Virus record (IMG/VR): IMGVR_UViG_3300027747_002579 | Coordinates: 43,672-107,671 of that record | Source of the DNA: a virus | Strand: one strand, 5' to 3' | DNA: 64,000 bases | Shown here: positions 19,025 through 27,144 of the stretch, one piece after another | Position numbering within the stretch: the first letter of the stretch is position 1 | Layout: each line of letters opens with the position of its first letter | Position numbers and translations under genes: made by a program | The notes under the pieces: generated by a model | Seen by the model: only the letters and a program-made list of their open reading frames with translations | What the model was told of the DNA's origin: nothing | Database searches by the model: none

Positions 19025-20031
19025 TTAAAGAATTAAAGTTTTTGTGCTCGCAGCCAGATGATTCGTATTATAAATGGCAAACACATCTATGGCTAGAGAG
19101 TCTTAAGAAAATAGGAAAGAGTGAACAAGCTATTGTATTAGTTTACACTCCCGCAGAAAGGCAATACAATACAGAATGGGACGAATTAAAAGAACTCTAT
19201 CCAGAAGCAACATTTGGTTTCTATAGAGATGAAGATGGTGTATCAGACTTTATTCCAATTTATATTCCAGTGTTGCGTCCTTACACATTAATGAGATGGT
19301 TCAAAGATCATCCAGAGATGAAAGACAAAGCCATTTTCTATTGTGATTGTGACATTGTGTTTACAGAGAATTTCAACATCGATGCTTACATAAATGATGA
19401 TGTGTGTTATCTGTCTGACACAAACTCTTACATAAACGCTTCATATTTTGATAGCAAGAAAAATGATGTTCTACAGGACAAACAAGAACTATACAACACA
19501 AGAGACGTATTAAACGAACTCACATCTCTTATAGGAATAAATAGACAAATAGCTGAAGCAAATAATTTACATTCAGGAGGAGCACAATATCTTCTGAAGA
19601 ACATAGATTATAAGTTTTGGCAGAAAGTGTTTAGTGATTGTATTCTTATTAGAAGATTTTTGTTAAACATTAACGGACAATTCTTTGAGAGTGAGAACAA
19701 AGGATTTCAAAGTTGGTGTGCTGACATGTGGGCTGTCTTGTGGAACCTTTGGTATAAAGGATACACAACACAAGTGGTGAAAGAAATGGACTTTGCATGG
19801 GCAACTGACCATATATCAAGAATGGATTCTATAGGACTGTTTCATAATGCAGGAATATCCAATACAGATATGGGACATTACAAAGCATTCTATAAAGGAA
19901 AATATATACATGGTGTCTCTCCATTCAGTGATTTAGATGAGGTGTATAACAACGAAGAGAGTAAGAAGTATTGTACACATTATTATGTCAGTCAGTTGGT
20001 AGAATTGAAAAACAAATACAATTTAAAATAA
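19021..20031 (+). CDS. Glycosyltransferase-like protein
   Basis: A 336-residue soluble protein. Residues about 111-118 read FYCDCDIVF, a DxD metal/nucleotide-sugar motif after a hydrophobic strand, as in GT-A folds. The later part is rich in Trp and Tyr (CADMWAVLWNLWYKGY), fitting a sugar acceptor region. The ATG overlaps the endonuclease stop. A role in modifying phage particles or the host surface is likely. Its start (MIKELKFLCS) faintly resembles that of the endonuclease upstream (MKELVFICE). Confidence 0.65.
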   Translation: MIKELKFLCSQPDDSYYKWQTHLWLESLKKIGKSEQAIVLVYTPAERQYNTEWDELKELYPEATFGFYRDEDGVSDFIPIYIPVLRPYTLMRWFKDHPEMKDKAIFYCDCDIVFTENFNIDAYINDDVCYLSDTNSYINASYFDSKKNDVLQDKQELYNTRDVLNELTSLIGINRQIAEANNLHSGGAQYLLKNIDYKFWQKVFSDCILIRRFLLNINGQFFESENKGFQSWCADMWAVLWNLWYKGYTTQVVKEMDFAWATDHISRMDSIGLFHNAGISNTDMGHYKAFYKGKYIHGVSPFSDLDEVYNNEESKKYCTHYYVSQLVELKNKYNLK

Positions 20032-20036
20032 ATAAA

Positions 20037-20438
20037 ATGCAATTAGACAACAAATTAAAAGCGTTCGTTAGATATGATGGATCAGAAAGAATCGTTCCTG
20101 GTTCTCTCATTCTTAGAAAAAACAAGCCTAAAGTGGGCAATTGGAAGCAAGTGTCTTCAAACTATTGTTGTGATGGCATAGGTATTAATTACACTCCTGG
20201 TAGCTTAACTATTGCAAATGTTGATTTGACATTAACGTGCTCTAGTGGAAAATCTATTGTTGTAAATACAAATACAGCATCCACTAACATGGTGACATTG
20301 TTAGCAGCATTAAACACTTCTGCAGGATATTTAGGTGTATTTACATCTCCTGATGGAGCAACTGTAAATTTTGTAGTGAACACATCTGTAGCAAGTACAT
20401 TGTGTTATGGAGCCACTTTATCGTTCTCTATAGCGTAA
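20037..20438 (+). CDS. Structural protein, particle surface type
   Basis: The start chosen is the first ATG after the glycosyltransferase stop (133 residues). The N-terminus has LRKNKPKVGNWKQ and NYCCDG, phrases I associate with small structural proteins of Bacteroidota phages. The remainder is Thr/Ser/Val-rich beta sequence (IANVDLTLTCSSGKSIVVN). It is probably a decoration or appendage protein; the exact role is unknown. Confidence 0.6.
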   Translation: MQLDNKLKAFVRYDGSERIVPGSLILRKNKPKVGNWKQVSSNYCCDGIGINYTPGSLTIANVDLTLTCSSGKSIVVNTNTASTNMVTLLAALNTSAGYLGVFTSPDGATVNFVVNTSVASTLCYGATLSFSIA

Positions 20439-20448
20439 AAAATAAAAA

Positions 20449-20868
20449 ATGAAATCAATATTTCCAAAAGAAATGCTAGGAGAGGGAATGAACAATTCCC
20501 TTTCTCTAGATAAGATAAAAGCAAAGCTTAATTACTTTGAGCTTCAAGTGCATGAATTGCATTGGCAGACAAAAGGATTTGCAGAACACGACGCATTAGG
20601 AAAACTCTATGATGGTGTTTTTGATTTCAAAGATGAAATTGTAGAAAAGATAATGGGCTATTCAGGAATAAGAACAAAAGCTATGCCTGTAGAACCCATC
20701 AAAGACTATTCTATAGGAATATCTGAACAAGTGGTAAATGATTTAATATCATTTGCAAAACAACTAGAACTCTTTGGCTCTGCAAATAACATGCCTGACA
20801 TAGAAAATGTAGCACAATCTCTTTCTGGACTTGCTGCTCAAACCAAATACAGATTAACTCTATCTTAA
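20449..20868 (+). CDS. Dps/ferritin-like protein
   Basis: A 139-residue four-helix-type protein. The pattern ELHWQTKGFAEHDALGKLYDG followed by DFKDEIVEKIMGY matches the diiron-ligand helices of Dps and ferritin-like proteins (His, Glu-His, Asp, Asp-Glu). Proteins of this type are common near the structural genes of crAss-like phages, where their role is unclear. It may protect DNA or be packaged. Its stop overlaps the next ATG (TAATG). Confidence 0.75.
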   Translation: MKSIFPKEMLGEGMNNSLSLDKIKAKLNYFELQVHELHWQTKGFAEHDALGKLYDGVFDFKDEIVEKIMGYSGIRTKAMPVEPIKDYSIGISEQVVNDLISFAKQLELFGSANNMPDIENVAQSLSGLAAQTKYRLTLS

Positions 20869-21155
20869 TGCAAATAAGCACTAAATACTTCCCAAAGATA
20901 TTACAAGATAATGAAATGATTTATTTTGCCTATCTTGAGGCAGTGATAGATTCTGTAGACGAATTGTCTACATTAGAAATTATTAAGAACACAGATTCTT
21001 ACAACTTTAGACTAGCTCCTTCTCTTCCAAAATACAATAACATGCTAATAGAGGAATTATTAAAATTCCACAATCTATTAGGAATAGAGCTGATATTCTC
21101 TAAGAGTATAAAAACATCAAGTACAATTTTTTTCAAAATCAACCAACAATTATGA
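20868..21155 (+). CDS. Hypothetical protein
   Basis: A 95-residue protein, mixed helix and strand, without membrane segment or recognisable motif. It overlaps the Dps-like gene by one base and the next gene by four, so it is co-translated with them. Confidence 0.6.
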   Translation: MQISTKYFPKILQDNEMIYFAYLEAVIDSVDELSTLEIIKNTDSYNFRLAPSLPKYNNMLIEELLKFHNLLGIELIFSKSIKTSSTIFFKINQQL

Positions 21156-21406
21156 AACTAGTGAAAGACGACAACACAACAAGTAGTGTTAAGCAAGTTT
21201 ATGATGCTAACAAGAATTACAAGTGGAAACCAGAGGATGTATTTGAAATCACAGGCAATCAGTTTGGTTCAATACTAAATGCCACCAGAGCGTTCCTAAA
21301 CACTCCAGAAGCAAAGAATGTATTAGCCATCCTCGAAGCCAACAAACAAATCGATGCCATTCTACAGAAGAACGTAGAAAATGGCATTATAGAGGAATCT
21401 CTATAG
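21152..21406 (+). CDS. Hypothetical protein
   Basis: An 84-residue helical protein (KWKPEDVFEITGNQFG, then NATRAFLNTPEAKNVL). It overlaps the preceding gene by 4 bases. Proteins of this look occur in structural blocks of crAss-like phages. No function can be assigned. Confidence 0.6.
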   Translation: MKLVKDDNTTSSVKQVYDANKNYKWKPEDVFEITGNQFGSILNATRAFLNTPEAKNVLAILEANKQIDAILQKNVENGIIEESL

Positions 21407-21447
21407 AAAGTCCATATCCTATGAAAACAATTTTAAATTAAATTATA

Positions 21448-21609
21448 ATGAAAAAAGCAATAAAGCAATTTCAAGCAGGTGGTGTTGCAAGCAAATCTCC
21501 TAAAGCTCCATTAGTAGATCCAAAAGGAGCATTCACAAAAGTGCAAAAGAGAACATTAGCTAATAAGAAAATGTCTACAAAAATGTCTAAAATGTCTAAA
21601 AAGAAATAA
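21448..21609 (+). CDS. Lys-rich small protein
   Basis: A 53-residue, strongly basic protein ending in a Lys/Met/Ser tail (KKMSTKMSKMSKKK). It is the first of eight adjacent small basic genes. DNA binding or packaging in the capsid is plausible from charge alone. Confidence 0.6.
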   Translation: MKKAIKQFQAGGVASKSPKAPLVDPKGAFTKVQKRTLANKKMSTKMSKMSKKK

Positions 21610-21610
21610 C

Positions 21611-21775
21611 ATGGCAACAGACAAAAAGTGGATACAGAAGGCAGTCAAAACTATGCGTACAGATAAACCTTGTACAGGATCTAAGTTTGGATCTAAAACT
21701 TGTCCTCCAGGATCTAAGCGTTATAATTTAGCTAAAACATTCAAAGCCATGGGAAGAGCAAGAAAAGGAAAATAA
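21611..21775 (+). CDS. Small basic Cys-containing protein
   Basis: A 54-residue protein beginning MATDKKWIQKAV, with two Cys (KPCTGSKFGSKTCPPGS) and a basic end (MGRARKGK). The WIQKA start resembles small viral proteins found in several large-virus and phage groups, but I cannot name the family firmly. Its stop shares a base with the next ATG. Confidence 0.6.
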   Translation: MATDKKWIQKAVKTMRTDKPCTGSKFGSKTCPPGSKRYNLAKTFKAMGRARKGK

Positions 21776-21903
21776 TGAAAAAGAAAATAACAGACGTTTG
21801 GAGCGATGTTAAAAAATCTATGGTTTCTCCTAAAGAAGAAAACTTTATGAAAAAACAAAAGAGAAAACTCTCCAAAATAAAACCCATAAAGAAACAAAAA
21901 TGA
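21775..21903 (+). CDS. Small Lys-rich protein
   Basis: A 42-residue, very basic protein (KKQKRKLSKIKPIKKQK at the end). It overlaps both neighbours by a few bases, so it is part of a coupled translation chain. Function unknown. Confidence 0.55.
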   Translation: MKKKITDVWSDVKKSMVSPKEENFMKKQKRKLSKIKPIKKQK

Positions 21904-22049
21904 AAAAGATGATTAAGAGGGCAGATGGTTCTACATCTCAACATGGTCTTTGGGATTCTATTCGTGAAAACAAAGGCAGTGGAAAGAAGCCCACAAAAGC
22001 TATGTTAACACAAGAGAAGAAAATAAAAGCAAAAGCTAAAAAGAAATAA
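21900..22049 (+). CDS. Small Lys-rich protein
   Basis: A 49-residue protein with the phrase DGSTSQHGLWDSIRENKGSG followed by a basic tail (KKIKAKAKKK). It overlaps the previous stop (ATGA). Function unknown; the cluster context suggests a particle or DNA-associated protein. Confidence 0.6.
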   Translation: MKKMIKRADGSTSQHGLWDSIRENKGSGKKPTKAMLTQEKKIKAKAKKK

Positions 22050-22051
22050 TA

Positions 22052-22363
22052 ATGGCTTACATTAAGAAGTCTGGTCCTTGGAATCCACAGAAAGCTGAAG
22101 CCTATGTAGGTAAAGGTGTTCTAAAGAACGGAGGAAATGTAAAAGTGAGTGCAGGTGGTGAGAAGCATGTTGTATATAAAAAAACAAGTGCTACAGGAAT
22201 AGGCAAGGGTAAGAAAGGTGATATTATGGTAAACCATCCTACAAAAGACAAAGGAAAATGGGACACTATAGACCTCACACAAAAATCAAAAGCTAAAACT
22301 ATTAAACAAGGAGTGGCTTCTGTTAAGAAGTGGCACAAAGAACATCCTTACAAAAAGAAATAA
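22052..22363 (+). CDS. Basic hypothetical protein
   Basis: A 103-residue basic protein, Gly/Lys-rich in the first half (GVLKNGGNVKVSAGGEK) and helical and basic at the end (VKKWHKEHPYKKK). It lies two bases after the previous stop. No family recognised. Confidence 0.6.
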   Translation: MAYIKKSGPWNPQKAEAYVGKGVLKNGGNVKVSAGGEKHVVYKKTSATGIGKGKKGDIMVNHPTKDKGKWDTIDLTQKSKAKTIKQGVASVKKWHKEHPYKKK

Positions 22364-22364
22364 C

Positions 22365-22631
22365 ATGGCAACTGTTAAAAAAACACACAAAACACCTGCA
22401 TGGACCCGCTCTGAAGGTAAATCAAAATCAGGAGGATTGAATGCTAAAGGAAGAGCTTCTTACAACAAAGCTACAGGAGGACATTTAAAACCCCCACAAC
22501 CAGAGGGTGGTCCAAGAAAGAAATCATTTTGTAGTAGAATGTCAGGAATGAAGAAGAAGCTTACAAGTTCTAAAACTGCTAATGATCCTAACAGCAGAAT
22601 TAACAAAAGTCTTCGTAAATGGAAGTGCTAA
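22365..22631 (+). CDS. DUF6321-like small basic protein
   Basis: An 88-residue protein with the phrase PAWTRSEGKSKSGGLNAKGR, then HLKPPQPEGGPRKKSF and CSRMSGMKKK. This order matches a small conserved protein of many phages and large viruses (DUF6321, from memory). The role is unknown; it is usually near structural genes, as here. Confidence 0.65.
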   Translation: MATVKKTHKTPAWTRSEGKSKSGGLNAKGRASYNKATGGHLKPPQPEGGPRKKSFCSRMSGMKKKLTSSKTANDPNSRINKSLRKWKC

Positions 22632-22650
22632 AAAACAAATAATAATAATT

Positions 22651-23070
22651 ATGAAAACTGTTAAGAAATCAGCAGCTAAGAAAATGGTTAAGAAAGCTGC
22701 TCCTAAAATGATGGCAAAGCCTGCCCCTAAAATGCCTATGCAAGCTCCTCAACAAGAAGCTCCTATGATGAAAATAGGTGGTAAGATGCCTAAGGCTAAT
22801 TTTGGTCAAAATTTATTAAAAGGACCAATAGGAATGGGTATTGACATGATTAAGAACAATAACAAACCTGCTACACCTCCTGCTAATTCAATGATGAAGA
22901 AGGGTGGAACAATGAAGAAAGCTAAAGCAGGTGGATCATTTCCTGATCTTAACAAAGATGGTAAAATCACCAAAGCTGATGTATTAGTTGGACGTGGTGT
23001 TATCAAGTCTCCTAAGAAGACAATGAAGACTGGTGGCACAATGAAGAAATGTAAAATGGGTTGTTACTAA
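22651..23070 (+). CDS. Lys/Met/Pro-rich protein with EF-hand-like loop
   Basis: A start at the ATG after the A-rich spacer gives 139 residues. The first 60 residues are Ala/Lys/Met/Pro-rich (KKAAPKMMAKPAPKMPM). Residues about 100-111 (DLNKDGKITKAD) have the spacing of a calcium-binding EF-hand or dockerin loop. Repeats of MKKGGTMKK type flank it and the end is KCKMGCY. It may be a flexible capsid or DNA-binding protein; calcium binding is inferred. Confidence 0.65.
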   Translation: MKTVKKSAAKKMVKKAAPKMMAKPAPKMPMQAPQQEAPMMKIGGKMPKANFGQNLLKGPIGMGIDMIKNNNKPATPPANSMMKKGGTMKKAKAGGSFPDLNKDGKITKADVLVGRGVIKSPKKTMKTGGTMKKCKMGCY

Positions 23071-23222
23071 TGACATACGGAAAAACAAACAAGAAGAACA
23101 AAGCTCCAAAGGTGGCTATTCCTAAGAAGAATAAACCATTCTCAGAGACAAAAACCACAGACGATAAATCATCACGAACCTCTCCCATGCAATTGTTAAA
23201 AAAGAAAAGACTTTCTAAATAA
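23070..23222 (+). CDS. Small basic protein, last of the plus block
   Basis: A 50-residue Lys-rich protein (TNKKNKAPKVAIPKKNK). Its ATG shares a base with the previous stop. The terminator starts two bases after its own stop. Function unknown. Confidence 0.55.
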   Translation: MTYGKTNKKNKAPKVAIPKKNKPFSETKTTDDKSSRTSPMQLLKKKRLSK

Positions 23223-23224
23223 AG

Positions 23225-23252
23225 AATCCCCTCAATTACGAGGGGATTTTTG
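23225..23252 (+). terminator. Terminator between convergent gene blocks
   Basis: A 9-base-pair stem (AATCCCCTC with GAGGGGATT) and a 6-base loop are followed by T5 on the plus strand. The minus-strand block ends at 23253, so the same hairpin probably stops both converging transcripts. Confidence 0.85.
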
Positions 23253-24122
23253 TTATAATAAGTGTAGATAATCAGAGTGATTTCCCCAATAGTCTTGATT
23301 TAAATATAAATCATGAGTGTTATATATACTGTAGTGTGATGTGAAATGTTTGCCATGATTTATGTGCACGGCTGGATTTATACATTTCCATTTTCTTCTC
23401 TTTATGTACTGAGGCTCAATCATTCCACTGTTTGTAATAAGAGCATTTGCAAGAATTTCTTCACAATGTGTAATTGCATCAGCAAACTTCATAGTCATTT
23501 GATGAAATGGCTCATGGTCTGCTGTCTTGTCTTGCCATCCCATTTTATTAATTCCCATGTAGTTCATGTTAGTGATCACTTCACCATTATTAAATTCTGG
23601 ATAGTCAAAATATCCTTCTGGATAGAGAACATCATGTTCTAAAAAAGAAACATATTCATAATTATGAATTTCTCTAGCAGCATATAAGAGCTGCATAATT
23701 TGCAACAATTGATTTAAATGAGAAGAAGTTTTTGTCCAAGCTATATATTCTACAAAAGGATTTTCTGGCTCGTGTTGCCACATACAAGTTAATATGTCAG
23801 CTTTTCCTTCTGCTGCTTTTTTAATTGATGCCAATGAAGCTCTTATTGCAGGATATATTTCAGGAGTGTTGTTGTTAGAATAAAATATTCCAAGTTTGTT
23901 TTTTGTAGAAAGTGGAAAAACAAGAAGATCTCCCTCTCTTATAGACAAGTTGTGAATTTTTTCATCATGTTCTATTTCTACATTAAGATATTTTACAGTT
24001 CCTGTAGAAGGATCTCCTATTATGTTATTATTAGAATGAGTGATTAATATATTATTCTTCATTCTTTTTTGCATTACATCTGTACAGTCTACATCACCAT
24101 ACGTAGCTTTTATTATTTTCAT
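23253..24122 (-). CDS. Glycosyltransferase-like protein with extra N-terminal domain
   Basis: A 289-residue protein. Residues about 1-75 (IIKATYGDVDCTDVM, then NNIIGDPSTGTVKYLNV and IREGDLLVFP) resemble a small beta domain of DnaJ-associated DUF3395 type. The second part has YVSFLEHDVLYPEGY, in which EHD takes the place of a DxD metal-binding motif of GT-A enzymes. I infer a sugar transferase with a binding domain in front. It is the last gene of the minus block. Confidence 0.55.
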   Translation of the reverse strand: MKIIKATYGDVDCTDVMQKRMKNNILITHSNNNIIGDPSTGTVKYLNVEIEHDEKIHNLSIREGDLLVFPLSTKNKLGIFYSNNNTPEIYPAIRASLASIKKAAEGKADILTCMWQHEPENPFVEYIAWTKTSSHLNQLLQIMQLLYAAREIHNYEYVSFLEHDVLYPEGYFDYPEFNNGEVITNMNYMGINKMGWQDKTADHEPFHQMTMKFADAITHCEEILANALITNSGMIEPQYIKRRKWKCINPAVHINHGKHFTSHYSIYNTHDLYLNQDYWGNHSDYLHLL

Positions 24123-24421
24123 TATTCAATATTTAAAGCTTTAAAAAATCTTTCTCCATCTGTAGAAGAAAGATAGATTTCTGATTGAAACATGTTACGT
24201 TGTCTTTTCAATCCTCTCACTCTTCCTGTTTTAACATCTACATCTTCTACGTCTTGTGATCTTTCGTGCAAATCATCTAATAACACTAACACTCTATCAT
24301 CTTCAAGAGAAATAGTTCTAATCACTTTGTTAACATTAAAACTGTCTGTGAAGGTTTTAAATTCAGGAGCTTCTGGTGTTCCTCCTACGACTTCTTGTCG
24401 TGTGTAAAAAAATTGGTTCAT
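24122..24421 (-). CDS. Hypothetical protein
   Basis: A 99-residue protein with an acidic centre (ERSQDVEDVDVKTG) followed by a basic patch (RGLKRQRN). Its stop shares a base with the next gene's ATG. No recognised family. Confidence 0.6.
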   Translation of the reverse strand: MNQFFYTRQEVVGGTPEAPEFKTFTDSFNVNKVIRTISLEDDRVLVLLDDLHERSQDVEDVDVKTGRVRGLKRQRNMFQSEIYLSSTDGERFFKALNIE

Positions 24422-24432
24422 ATTTGTTTGAT

Positions 24433-25083
24433 TTATTTTCCATAAATGTGATCTAATATTTTTCCTACAAGATCAGAACGATGATTTTCTTTTAATTTAA
24501 TCCATTTAATTTCAGGAATATGTTTAGATAATTCTATAACAAAATCTAAACCAGTATAACCATCTTTAATGTCTCGTTGAGAAAGATCTCCATTAATAAT
24601 GATTTTTCCAACTTTACCCAATCTAGTTAAAAGTGCTTCCATTCTGTGTCTGGTTACATTCTGAGCTTCTTCTAAAATTAATACATCATCAATAGTTTTC
24701 CCTCTAATAAAATTAATTGGTCCTCCTTTTATTTTTCCTGCTACTATATAGTCTTGGATTTTTTGTTTATCCATACATTTTTCAAAATTTTCCAAAGCAG
24801 CTTCTAAATAAGGATTCATTTTATCATCAATGTTTCCAGGAAGAAAACCCATACTATCTCCCACCTCAACAAGAGTTCGTGTAATTAATATTCTATCACA
24901 CATTTTTTTATTAAGAAAATCTAAAGCTGCTTGAATTCCTACTAATGATTTACCACAGCCAGCTCTTCCTGTAATAACAACAATTTGATTGTCAATGATT
25001 AAATTTTTAGCTTCTCTCTGTTCTTCGTTTAATGTAACTTTGTACTTAATTTCATTCTTTCGTTCTCTGTTAGGTTCCCTCAT
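24433..25083 (-). CDS. phoH: PhoH-like ATPase
   Basis: A 216-residue P-loop protein. Walker A is GRAGCGKS (residues 39-46) and Walker B is VLILEEAQN, followed by a sensor segment (IIINGDLSQRD) and an arginine-bearing NHRSD near the end. This is the PhoH/helicase-like fold common in phages, often near RecA and nucleotide genes. Its precise substrate (RNA or DNA) is unsettled. It overlaps the HNH gene by 14 bases. Confidence 0.88.
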   Translation of the reverse strand: MREPNRERKNEIKYKVTLNEEQREAKNLIIDNQIVVITGRAGCGKSLVGIQAALDFLNKKMCDRILITRTLVEVGDSMGFLPGNIDDKMNPYLEAALENFEKCMDKQKIQDYIVAGKIKGGPINFIRGKTIDDVLILEEAQNVTRHRMEALLTRLGKVGKIIINGDLSQRDIKDGYTGLDFVIELSKHIPEIKWIKLKENHRSDLVGKILDHIYGK

Positions 25084-25462
25084 ATTTCTGTTTTACAATA
25101 TTTATTCTGTTTTTAACATAATCACTAGCGAATCCTCTAGTTTTTTCATCATGACATTTCAAACACACTAACATTATGTTTTCTTCTTCCAATCTTAACT
25201 CTGGATGAGACTTCTTCTCTAGAAGATGATCAAACATGTAAGAGAGTGGCTCTTTTCCAAGCCACTCTCCACAGTTTTCACATTCATGCTTTTTCCTCTT
25301 GTTCCATATTCCTAAAAAGAAATCTCTCATTTGTGTAGCATTCTCATTATCAGAAGATTTAGTAGGAGAAGTTGCTCTACGAGAAATAGGTTTTCTTGGT
25401 TTATGGTGGAAGCAATATTCTCCGTCACAGTTTTTTCCACATGTCTTACACTTCGATTTCAT
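25070..25462 (-). CDS. HNH-type endonuclease
   Basis: A 130-residue Cys/His-rich protein. Paired CxxC motifs (CKTCGKNC; CENCGEW; CLKCHDEK) and an internal YMFDHLLEKKSHPELRLEEEN segment give an HNH zinc-bound nuclease pattern. It may be a recombination or packaging nuclease or a small homing enzyme. It sits between dUTPase and PhoH and overlaps the latter. Confidence 0.7.
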   Translation of the reverse strand: MKSKCKTCGKNCDGEYCFHHKPRKPISRRATSPTKSSDNENATQMRDFFLGIWNKRKKHECENCGEWLGKEPLSYMFDHLLEKKSHPELRLEEENIMLVCLKCHDEKTRGFASDYVKNRINIVKQKYEGT

Positions 25463-25522
25463 TTCTGTATTGCTTCTGCTGTAAAAATAGTAATAAATAT
25501 TGATTTGGCATAAAATATTTGT

Positions 25523-25957
25523 TTAAGACAATCCTGTACTGCCAAATCCACCTGTTCCTCTCTCTGTCACATTATCAAAATCTTCAACGATTTCAAAATC
25601 TACATCATTCACTCTCTCAAAATAAATCTGTGCTATTCTGTCTCCTACACCATAAGGAAGAGGTTCAAGTAGATTGTTAGTGAGAGATGTAAGTTTTATC
25701 ATCACTTCTCCTCTGTAATCAGAATCAATTTGTCCTGGAGAATTCACCATAGTCCAATTATGTTTTGTTAAGTTGCTTCTAGGAACAATTATTCCTTTCC
25801 ATCCTTTAGGGATTTGCATAGCCCAACCAATACCATAGGTGACGGTTCTTCTATTTACGTCTACAGAGGTTGCATAAACATCGTAGCACGCTGCTTCTTC
25901 AGATGCTTTAATTGGAATAACAGCATTAGGATGCGTCTTCTTGAATTTCACTATCAT
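25523..25957 (-). CDS. dut: dUTP diphosphatase
   Basis: A 144-residue trimeric-type dUTPase that turns dUTP into dUMP. All five motifs are present in order: AACYDVYA, PRSNLTK, NSPGQIDSDYRGEV, YGVGDRIAQI and RGTGGFGSTG. The start overlaps the end of recA by 32 bases. It should work together with the ribonucleotide reductase and the UDG-like protein to keep uracil out of phage DNA or under control. Confidence 0.95.
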   Translation of the reverse strand: MIVKFKKTHPNAVIPIKASEEAACYDVYATSVDVNRRTVTYGIGWAMQIPKGWKGIIVPRSNLTKHNWTMVNSPGQIDSDYRGEVMIKLTSLTNNLLEPLPYGVGDRIAQIYFERVNDVDFEIVEDFDNVTERGTGGFGSTGLS

Positions 25958-26966
25958 TTGTTTCTATTTGTGGGTTTAAAATTATATTTCTCAATCTTTC
26001 TTGAAATTCAACATTGTCTATTAACAATTTCTTGAATTCATCAATGTCATATTTCACTTCTTCAAATGTAACAGTTTTTCCGTACTTCTTGATTATTCCA
26101 TCTTCAGAAGCAATGTCTATCAATTCTTGCACCTTATCAATACCTTCTCCATAAATAATGTTGAATTCACATTCTTGGAAAGGACTTCCTAATTTATTCT
26201 TCTCCACCTTCACCTTAGTGAGATTACCAAGCTTTATATCACCTTCCATTACAGAATTATCTTTAGTGGTACTTCTACTCACCTTTAGTCTAACGTGAGC
26301 ATAAAATCTTAATGCGTTGCCTCCTTGTGTGGTTTCTGGACTTCCAAACATAACACCAATTTTCTCTCTCAATTGTCCTATAAAAATAAATAAAACATTG
26401 TATTTAGAAGCAAGTGTGTTAGCCTTCATTACAGCTTGATTAAGCATTCTTGCATGAATTCCTAATGTGTTATCACCTAATTCTCCATTAACGATTTTTG
26501 AAGGCTGTAGTGAGTTGTAGGAGTCTATTACAACAAGTCCTATTTCTCCTGTTTCTACAAGCTTCTCCATTTTATTATATGCACCTTCTCCAGCATGTTC
26601 ATCTAATTGAATTACATATAATTCTTTTAGATTTACACCTAACGCTGTAGCATATTTTGCATCTAAAGAATCCTCACCATCCACTAACAAACATTTCACT
26701 CCTGCTTTCTGATAGTTTGCCATGATGGTTTGTGTCAACGTTGATTTTCCTGAAGATTCCCATCCATAAACTTCTAAAATCTTACCACTATTCTTAGGAA
26801 GTCCTCCTATACCCAAAGCTCTGTCAAGACCTAATGATCCTGTAGAAATAACATCATGATGTTCTTTAGCTTCATTACCATGAATAACACTTCCTCCACC
26901 ATACTCCTTGTTCAGCTCCTTAATCACTTCTTCTATAGATTTTTTTGCTTCTTTACTCTTTGCCAT
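25926..26966 (-). CDS. recA: RecA recombinase
   Basis: A 346-residue protein close to the full length of bacterial RecA. Walker A is GWESSGKST (residues 68-76, Trp where the family usually has Pro), Walker B is IGLVVIDSYN, and the L2/ATP-coupling segment GSPETTQGGNALRFYA is present. I chose MAKSKEAKKS as the start because it follows AAGAAGA; a longer reading from 27005 would overlap the DUF5522 gene more deeply. The C-terminus is acidic, as usual. It serves strand exchange in phage replication and repair. Confidence 0.93.
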   Translation of the reverse strand: MAKSKEAKKSIEEVIKELNKEYGGGSVIHGNEAKEHHDVISTGSLGLDRALGIGGLPKNSGKILEVYGWESSGKSTLTQTIMANYQKAGVKCLLVDGEDSLDAKYATALGVNLKELYVIQLDEHAGEGAYNKMEKLVETGEIGLVVIDSYNSLQPSKIVNGELGDNTLGIHARMLNQAVMKANTLASKYNVLFIFIGQLREKIGVMFGSPETTQGGNALRFYAHVRLKVSRSTTKDNSVMEGDIKLGNLTKVKVEKNKLGSPFQECEFNIIYGEGIDKVQELIDIASEDGIIKKYGKTVTFEEVKYDIDEFKKLLIDNVEFQERLRNIILNPQIETNDSEIQEDAS

Positions 26967-27141
26967 ATTCTTCTTTTGGTTTAATTGTTTTAATTCCTTT
27001 AACATGCTCTGGAAAATATGGACAATGCCTACATTTGTTTCCGCAGCACACCTCTCTTTCTAAATGATAGAGGGCGGTAAACACCACCCTCCCATCATCT
27101 AAATAGTAATGAACATCTTTTATAAATGGTTTTTTCTCCAT
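26953..27141 (-). CDS. DUF5522-like small protein
   Basis: A 62-residue protein with the pattern GRVVFTALYHLEREVCC followed by CRHCPY, matching a small cysteine protein of Bacteroidota cells (DUF5522, from memory). It ends inside the start of recA (14-base overlap) and follows the reductase gene by 3 bases, so it is co-expressed with both. The Cys set could bind a metal. Its presence in a phage points to capture from a host. Confidence 0.7.
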   Translation of the reverse strand: MEKKPFIKDVHYYLDDGRVVFTALYHLEREVCCGNKCRHCPYFPEHVKGIKTIKPKEEYGKE

Positions 27142-27144
27142 ATG

